Shown here: piece after piece, positions 15,947-19,829 of the stretch
Position numbering within the stretch: position 1 is the stretch's first letter
Layout: the number at the start of each line of letters is the position of its first letter
DNA from: Alphaproteobacteria bacterium
GTDB lineage: Bacteria; Pseudomonadota; Alphaproteobacteria; Rs-D84
Assembly (NCBI GenBank): GCA_017937735.1
Contig: JAGBCZ010000017.1
Coordinates: 1 to 19,829 of the forward strand
DNA length: 19,829 bases
Reading direction: 5' to 3'
Notes under the pieces: generated by a model
Database searches by the model: none
What the model was told of the DNA's origin: nothing
Seen by the model: only the letters and a program-made list of their open reading frames with translations
Program-made: the position numbers and the translations under genes

Positions 15947-17662
15947 TTATATTGTGTACCAACCATGAACACTGACTGACAAAACCGTTATTGGCAACGG
16001 ATCATCACCATGAATTGTCCACATTGGTTCAATCGTATTCTTTAATGTACCCAGTAAATTGATATGAACATCACCGTTATACCCGGCCGAAGACACATCA
16101 TATATCTCATTAGGCAACGCAATACGATGACTGTTGATTGATATCGTCTTGGTGTTAAGCAAGCGTGCTGACACCTTGCGTACCTTGATACGTGATGCGT
16201 TATGTTTAGATGCAGTCAATGGTAATCCAGACACACGAAAACTGAAATTATACTCGCCTGAATCAGTTAGTGCAGACGAATCAAAATATTCCAAAAATAC
16301 GCGATCATCGCGTTGCACAACAACGTATGTCCGACCGTTACATGTGGCAACAGAAATAAATTTTCCATTTGTTGTATATCTGGCCCATGCAGAAATCCCC
16401 AATGCTGCATTTTGATTCAGCACAGCCATTACCCCATCTGTACGTACAACAAATAATTGGCGTGTATTGCTGTTATACGCCATGTCCAGCGGCATATTTA
16501 TTAAATGCTTGGACAATGCGCATAAATCATTTGCATTATAATTTTCACCAATTTCATCCAGACACAGTTCACGAATATCACGACCATTGCCAGATACAAA
16601 TACTGTTGTACCTTCTATTTTTTGTGGTTGCAGATATCGCCCTGTCATTGAACCAACAGATGTATGCTGTTTAATGTCAACAGATGTTGGTGTTAGCGGT
16701 TTATTAGATATCGCCCATTCGCCACAGTTTGTTAATATTTGCAGGTTATCACTGCTGACAACGGTGCAAATTTCTTGCCGTTCTTGCGATAATAACGACA
16801 CAAATATGGCTTCGTCATCCAGACCAGAACCCGAATTAAAATTTCTGTGTTGTCCGACCTTGGACATCCAAATACCACTGGGCCATGAACGCGAACCACC
16901 AAACACTAATCTGTCCTGGTGGAAAGTGATACTGCGTGGCCAACCACGGCGATTACTGAACGCAGATTCATACCACAAGGAAACAGAATTATTTGGCATA
17001 GTATATCCAGTATTGATATACACCACGACCTGTGTTGAACTGATATATTCTGTAATCAGCCACTGATTATCCAACAAATACAGGCGACTGCCCACACTGT
17101 CCGGGGTCCAGAACGCAGTATTTGTTGTAAACGTTGCATAATTATTCCCCAATGAATGAGCACTGATTGTTATTTTGACACCGGATGCATCATCGAACTG
17201 CATAAATGGTAAATTTACTGTCTGGGTTGCGTCATCTTTGTCAAAGTAAAATTCAGATAGTGTAAATCTATCATTTGTCTTTTGCAGTACACGTGGCTTA
17301 TGATCCGGATGCACAAATATCATTGTTCCAAATCGTTGCGCATACTGGACAGCCGATAAATCTTCGTATGACCATGGCGTTTTCGTTTCAAACACGCATA
17401 CATCGTTATGATATATAAACATAGAAGTATCTGTTAATGCAATAATGCATTGTTCTGTATCCGAAACAGAAAAGTTTATTATTTTGGCGGGCCCACGCAG
17501 CCGTTCAACTGAAACCAAGCCACTGCGGCGTGATAGTGCGCCACTGGCCAGAACATCCATATTTTCTAAACAAGACACGCCATTTATACCATCACGTACA
17601 TAAAATTCTGGGGCGACTTCGCCATTTGCGAATGAGTTTTGTGTTTTGATAAAATCTGCCAT
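15947..17662 (-). CDS. Tail nozzle protein (tail tubular protein B, T7 gp12-like)
   Basis: The 571-residue protein opens with FIKTQNSFANGEVAPEFYVR and LENMDVLASGALSRRSGL, the standard N-terminus of podoviral nozzle proteins. Beta-propeller-type repeats follow, with HQDRLVFGGSRSWPSGIWMS, EWAISNKPLTP, and GRDIRELCLDE further on. It is shorter than T7 gp12 (794 residues) but intact. Such proteins form the hexameric tip of the short tail. The gene has an AAGGGGA ribosome site and lies 22 bp after the adaptor gene. Confidence 0.9.
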   Translation of the reverse strand: MADFIKTQNSFANGEVAPEFYVRDGINGVSCLENMDVLASGALSRRSGLVSVERLRGPAKIINFSVSDTEQCIIALTDTSMFIYHNDVCVFETKTPWSYEDLSAVQYAQRFGTMIFVHPDHKPRVLQKTNDRFTLSEFYFDKDDATQTVNLPFMQFDDASGVKITISAHSLGNNYATFTTNTAFWTPDSVGSRLYLLDNQWLITEYISSTQVVVYINTGYTMPNNSVSLWYESAFSNRRGWPRSITFHQDRLVFGGSRSWPSGIWMSKVGQHRNFNSGSGLDDEAIFVSLLSQERQEICTVVSSDNLQILTNCGEWAISNKPLTPTSVDIKQHTSVGSMTGRYLQPQKIEGTTVFVSGNGRDIRELCLDEIGENYNANDLCALSKHLINMPLDMAYNSNTRQLFVVRTDGVMAVLNQNAALGISAWARYTTNGKFISVATCNGRTYVVVQRDDRVFLEYFDSSALTDSGEYNFSFRVSGLPLTASKHNASRIKVRKVSARLLNTKTISINSHRIALPNEIYDVSSAGYNGDVHINLLGTLKNTIEPMWTIHGDDPLPITVLSVSVHGWYTI

Positions 17663-17684
17663 TATAAATTCCCCTTGTTATATG

Positions 17685-18203
17685 TTAAAAACGTGAATTG
17701 ATTAAAGAAAAATCCGAAATGTTATCCACAGGCGTGGTTGTGCTGTCGATAAATTTTGCGTTTTGTAATTCTGATTCATACAATGCAACCAACATACGAA
17801 ATACTGTTTGATCACCCAGTAATGGGATACAGAATTCCATTGCCAAACGTGTCGCAACCAACGATGCAAAATAACTGGGGAATTTTTCAGGTGATGTCTT
17901 GGTGATTGCAATTATATTTATTTTATCAGATGCCGATACAATCTTGTCGCCGATGACACATCCGTCTGATTTCAAGACACGCAATACATCTGATGGAATT
18001 AAAAAATTTCCATCTGTATTTTTTACCAATTTCAGTTCCTGGGTGGCAAATCGCCATGGGTGTAATGCCATCAGCGCATCAACAACTGTATCAAACAATG
18101 TGCGTGACAACTGGGATGCAGCACTGTCATCTGTTAATGACTGAATTGGTGATTCACCCAGTTTCAATAATGCCATCGAACATAAATCAATCTTGGTAAG
18201 CAT
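17685..18203 (-). CDS. Tail adaptor protein (tail tubular protein A, T7 gp11-like)
   Basis: The 172-residue protein starts LTKIDLCSMALLKLGESPIQSLTDDS and has the family motif DALMALHPWRFAT. A C-terminal helical bundle follows (FASLVATRLAMEFCIPLLGD). These are hallmarks of the dodecameric gatekeeper ring between portal and nozzle. The length is close to the T7 protein. The ribosome site is AAAGGA. A hairpin between this gene and the upstream capsid pair probably reduces its transcription relative to capsid. Confidence 0.88.
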   Translation of the reverse strand: MLTKIDLCSMALLKLGESPIQSLTDDSAASQLSRTLFDTVVDALMALHPWRFATQELKLVKNTDGNFLIPSDVLRVLKSDGCVIGDKIVSASDKINIIAITKTSPEKFPSYFASLVATRLAMEFCIPLLGDQTVFRMLVALYESELQNAKFIDSTTTPVDNISDFSLINSRF

Positions 18204-18238
18204 GATTATTTCCTTTGTTTATGTTTTATTCATAAAAT

Positions 18239-18265
18239 AACAGGCCGGTATTTTACCGACCTGTT
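18239..18265 (-). terminator. Hairpin between the capsid pair and tail genes (partial terminator)
   Basis: Arms 18239-18250 and 18254-18265 pair over 12 bp with one mismatch around a 3-nt loop. In the minus-strand transcript the stem is followed by AUUUUAU, a weak U-tract. Placed directly after the two capsid genes, it fits an attenuating terminator that gives high capsid and lower tail expression. Confidence 0.6.
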
Positions 18266-18281
18266 TAAAAATGTTTTATAA

Positions 18282-18512
18282 TTATGCCAATGCAACAGTT
18301 GTTACATTTAATTCTGTGATATTGATTTTCTTTATCGCTGTATTATCAGATGCGTTAATAATGATTATATCACCAACATTCATCAATGTTTTTACATTGT
18401 TAAAATATCCATTGGCTGTAATTGTTGATAACGTTTCATCTGCACTGTAATGCCACAATGTAAATCCGTTTGCATACGCAATAACTGACAAATTTTTATT
18501 TTGAAATGCCAT
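18282..18512 (-). CDS. Small capsid-associated phage protein
   Basis: The 76-residue protein begins NLSVIAYANGFTLWHYSAD and continues GYFNNVKTLMNVGDIIII. This is a conserved pattern in small proteins found directly after the major capsid gene in podovirus-like prophages. Its location and beta-rich content suggest a head decoration or head-fibre base protein; this is inference. It has an AAAAGGA ribosome site. The major capsid gene ends 45 bp upstream. Confidence 0.72.
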   Translation of the reverse strand: MAFQNKNLSVIAYANGFTLWHYSADETLSTITANGYFNNVKTLMNVGDIIIINASDNTAIKKINITELNVTTVALA

Positions 18513-18557
18513 GTATTTTTCCTTTTGTTAATTATTTGATTTTTTATTGTGTTTTAT

Positions 18558-19385
18558 TTATGCAGAAGGTGCATCAGAACATTTAACACGAACAATACCT
18601 GATGCATCAATCAATACTGCACCTTGGGACATGCTGTTACTGATAAAGTGTGCAGCACGTTCGCCATGCCAAGAAATATCTGTTTTGACTTCTTGACCAC
18701 ATGCATGACCAACACTGGATGCGTGATAGATAAAGCAATCACGATTTGTGCCATTTACAGGTAAACCATTGTACAGAACCCATGTGATTCCCAACCATTT
18801 GCGGGCTTCGAATCCGTTAACCAATGGTGAAGCATCGCCAACATAGTCAGCAGATACAAATTCATCCATTGATAACAATTCGTTCCATTGGTGAACACCA
18901 ACAACTGCAAAACGGCGACCATCGTCTGGAACATCGTTGGTATTCAGAACTTCAACCGCAGATAAAATTAAATCTTTTGTCAGACCAGATGTGTAATCAC
19001 CAACATTTGCTGTTGCGGTGTTCATTGCGCCAACAATTAATTCATCTGTCTTGCGACCCAGTGCATACGCACCAGCAGATGCAACAACACGGCGTTCATC
19101 AATGTTAACTTTTAATTCATCCAATGCATCAACCCAATCACCGGCATAGTAATCTTGCAACAAACATTCAACCGGTTCGTGATTTAAATTCATCACAGGT
19201 ACAATTCCATGACGAGATTTTGTGCTGGCGGTACCACGTCCAACCTTTTGAAACGTTGTAGATGCACCAACAACACCTGATTTACTGCGGACTGTTGAAC
19301 GCAGTTTTGTGCCCATTTGCTGATAAGCCAAATGAACATCAGCTTCGAATTGTTTTACGAAAACATTATCTATTGAAATAGACAT
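18558..19385 (-). CDS. Major capsid protein (podovirus type)
   Basis: The 275-residue protein has the phage coat pattern. The N-terminal arm is FVKQFEADVHLAYQQMGTKL, followed by SGVVGASTTFQKVGRG and DWVDALDELKVNIDERR, and the C-terminal segment is ISWHGERAAHFISNSMSQGA. These recur in major capsid proteins of alphaproteobacterial podoviruses and prophages. It is the first gene of the leftward structural operon. An AAAAGGA ribosome site and a regulatory region rich in inverted repeats precede it. No scaffold gene lies between it and the next gene upstream. Confidence 0.9.
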   Translation of the reverse strand: MSISIDNVFVKQFEADVHLAYQQMGTKLRSTVRSKSGVVGASTTFQKVGRGTASTKSRHGIVPVMNLNHEPVECLLQDYYAGDWVDALDELKVNIDERRVVASAGAYALGRKTDELIVGAMNTATANVGDYTSGLTKDLILSAVEVLNTNDVPDDGRRFAVVGVHQWNELLSMDEFVSADYVGDASPLVNGFEARKWLGITWVLYNGLPVNGTNRDCFIYHASSVGHACGQEVKTDISWHGERAAHFISNSMSQGAVLIDASGIVRVKCSDAPSA

Positions 19386-19416
19386 ACAAAAATCCTTTTG
19401 TTAAAAATTAAACATT

Positions 19417-19458
19417 TATGCGAATACGCATATCAGATTTTGTGTTTTGGTTATGCAA
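19417..19458 (-). promoter_or_regulatory. Putative promoter of the capsid operon with overlapping dyad
   Basis: On the minus strand TTGCAT (19453-19458) and TGATAT (19430-19435) are 17 nt apart. A dyad TATGCG-N4-CGCATA (19417-19432) overlaps the -10 edge. The geometry suggests a repressor site controlling capsid expression. The half-sites differ from the TTGAC dyad in front of the tandem-HTH gene. Confidence 0.4.
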
Positions 19459-19492
19459 ATAATGCGCCATAAAAACAAAAAAAATTATCGGG

Positions 19493-19509
19493 TCTGTATT
19501 TTATACAGA
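19493..19509. repeat. Inverted repeat in the capsid upstream region
   Basis: TCTGTAT-TTT-ATACAGA is a perfect 7-bp arm repeat with a 3-nt spacer. It is a possible operator, since its left arm (GGTCTGT) recurs in the hairpin at 19569-19595. Confidence 0.45.
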
Positions 19510-19523
19510 TTGTCCAAAAAAAA

Positions 19524-19558
19524 TATCAGTCAGACTGTGCACATAAATCTGACTGATA
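19524..19558. repeat. Inverted repeat, 11-bp perfect arms
   Basis: TATCAGTCAGA (19524-19534) and TCTGACTGATA (19548-19558) pair perfectly around a 13-nt loop. No run of T follows on the plus strand. On the minus strand a T8 tract lies directly after it (+ strand A-run at 19516-19523), so it may be a second terminator for leftward transcripts. Confidence 0.55.
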
Positions 19559-19568
19559 CTTTCATAAA

Positions 19569-19595
19569 AAAGGTCTGTGAATATCACAGACCTTT
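19569..19595 (-). terminator. Intrinsic terminator of the lysine-rich gene
   Basis: AAAGGTCTGTGA and TCACAGACCTTT are perfect 12-bp arms with a 3-nt loop. Read on the minus strand the stem runs into six T, a classic intrinsic terminator 37 bp after the stop codon of the lysine-rich gene. It would isolate the capsid operon from readthrough. Confidence 0.75.
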
Positions 19596-19631
19596 GACAT
19601 ATAAAAACCCCACCATTATTGGGGAATTATA

Positions 19632-19829
19632 TTATTTTTTCTTTGCACATGCTTTTTTTGCACATGGTTTTTTTGCAACTACTTTTTTTGCAGCTACTTT
19701 TTTTGCAACTGGTTTTTTCGCAGCCACTTTTTTCGCAACTGGTTTTTTCGCAGCCACTTTTTTTGCAACTGGTTTTTTTGCAGCTACTTTTTTTGCAGCT
19801 GGTTTTTTCGCAACTACTTTCTTTGCTGC
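19632..19829 (-). CDS. Lysine/alanine-repeat histone H1-like protein (3' end only)
   Basis: The minus-strand frame is open from the window edge to a TAA at 19632-19634, giving the last 65 residues. They are tandem pentapeptides of the type (A/V)AKK(P/V), for example VAKKPAAKKVAAKK. They end in two Cys-containing units and KKK. Such tails occur in bacterial histone H1-like and other nucleoid-binding proteins and bind DNA through charge. The folded part, if any, is outside the window. DNA repeats of 15 and 30 bp underlie it and could vary in copy number. The intrinsic terminator follows. Confidence 0.75.
   Translation of the reverse strand, partial: AAKKVVAKKPAAKKVAAKKPVAKKVAAKKPVAKKVAAKKPVAKKVAAKKVVAKKPCAKKACAKKK

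Noticed and set aside
19632..19829. CRISPR array or intergenic satellite suggested by the repeated 15/30-bp units
   Set aside because: The repeats are in one open frame encoding (A/V)AKK(P/V) pentapeptides with a proper stop and terminator, and there are no unique spacers.

Overview
The window comes from an AT-rich bacterial chromosome, probably an alphaproteobacterium and perhaps a host-associated one. This rests on the XerC-type C-terminus (…AHPRAND), the chromosomal type of DnaB and the AT-rich codon use. Genus cannot be read from the sequence alone.

Left part (1-8516), ordinary chromosome. It holds a HExxH metalloprotease-like protein, a periplasmic M48 protease with TPRs (BepA/YfgC type), recG, lemA, a PHP-family phosphoesterase, and a leftward operon trpS - SIMPL-domain protein - xerC. 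A perfect 13-bp bidirectional hairpin terminator at 8491-8520 separates this block from what follows.

Right part (8517-19385), a compact podovirus-like structural cassette, all on the minus strand. In transcription order it encodes a major capsid protein, a small capsid-associated protein, an internal hairpin, tail adaptor (gp11/TTPA-like), tail nozzle (gp12/TTPB-like), a small virion-type protein, a gp17 N-terminal-type fibre/adaptor protein, large terminase, portal, a Bbp19-like small protein and a one-TM holin-like protein. No scaffold, integrase, phage replication or endolysin gene is seen in the window.

The large terminase gene is cut in two. Its ATPase half (14427-15035) and nuclease half (10240-11079) are separated by a 3,368-bp segment running the opposite way. 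That segment carries a full-length host-type dnaB, a tandem-HTH regulator with a degenerate S24-like domain, and an unknown 211-aa protein. Joining base 11070 to base 14439 restores an uninterrupted terminase frame of about 475 codons, and a 5-bp ATATA repeat lies at both edges. The chromosomal replicative helicase gene therefore sits inside, and head-on to, an otherwise intact-looking phage packaging/structural operon. This is either a defective prophage broken by a rearrangement or a domesticated particle-forming (GTA-like) locus with a split terminase. The sequence alone cannot decide.

Right edge (19386-19829): a roughly 245-bp non-coding region dense in inverted repeats, with a candidate capsid-operon promoter, then the 3' end of a lysine/alanine-repeat histone H1-like gene.
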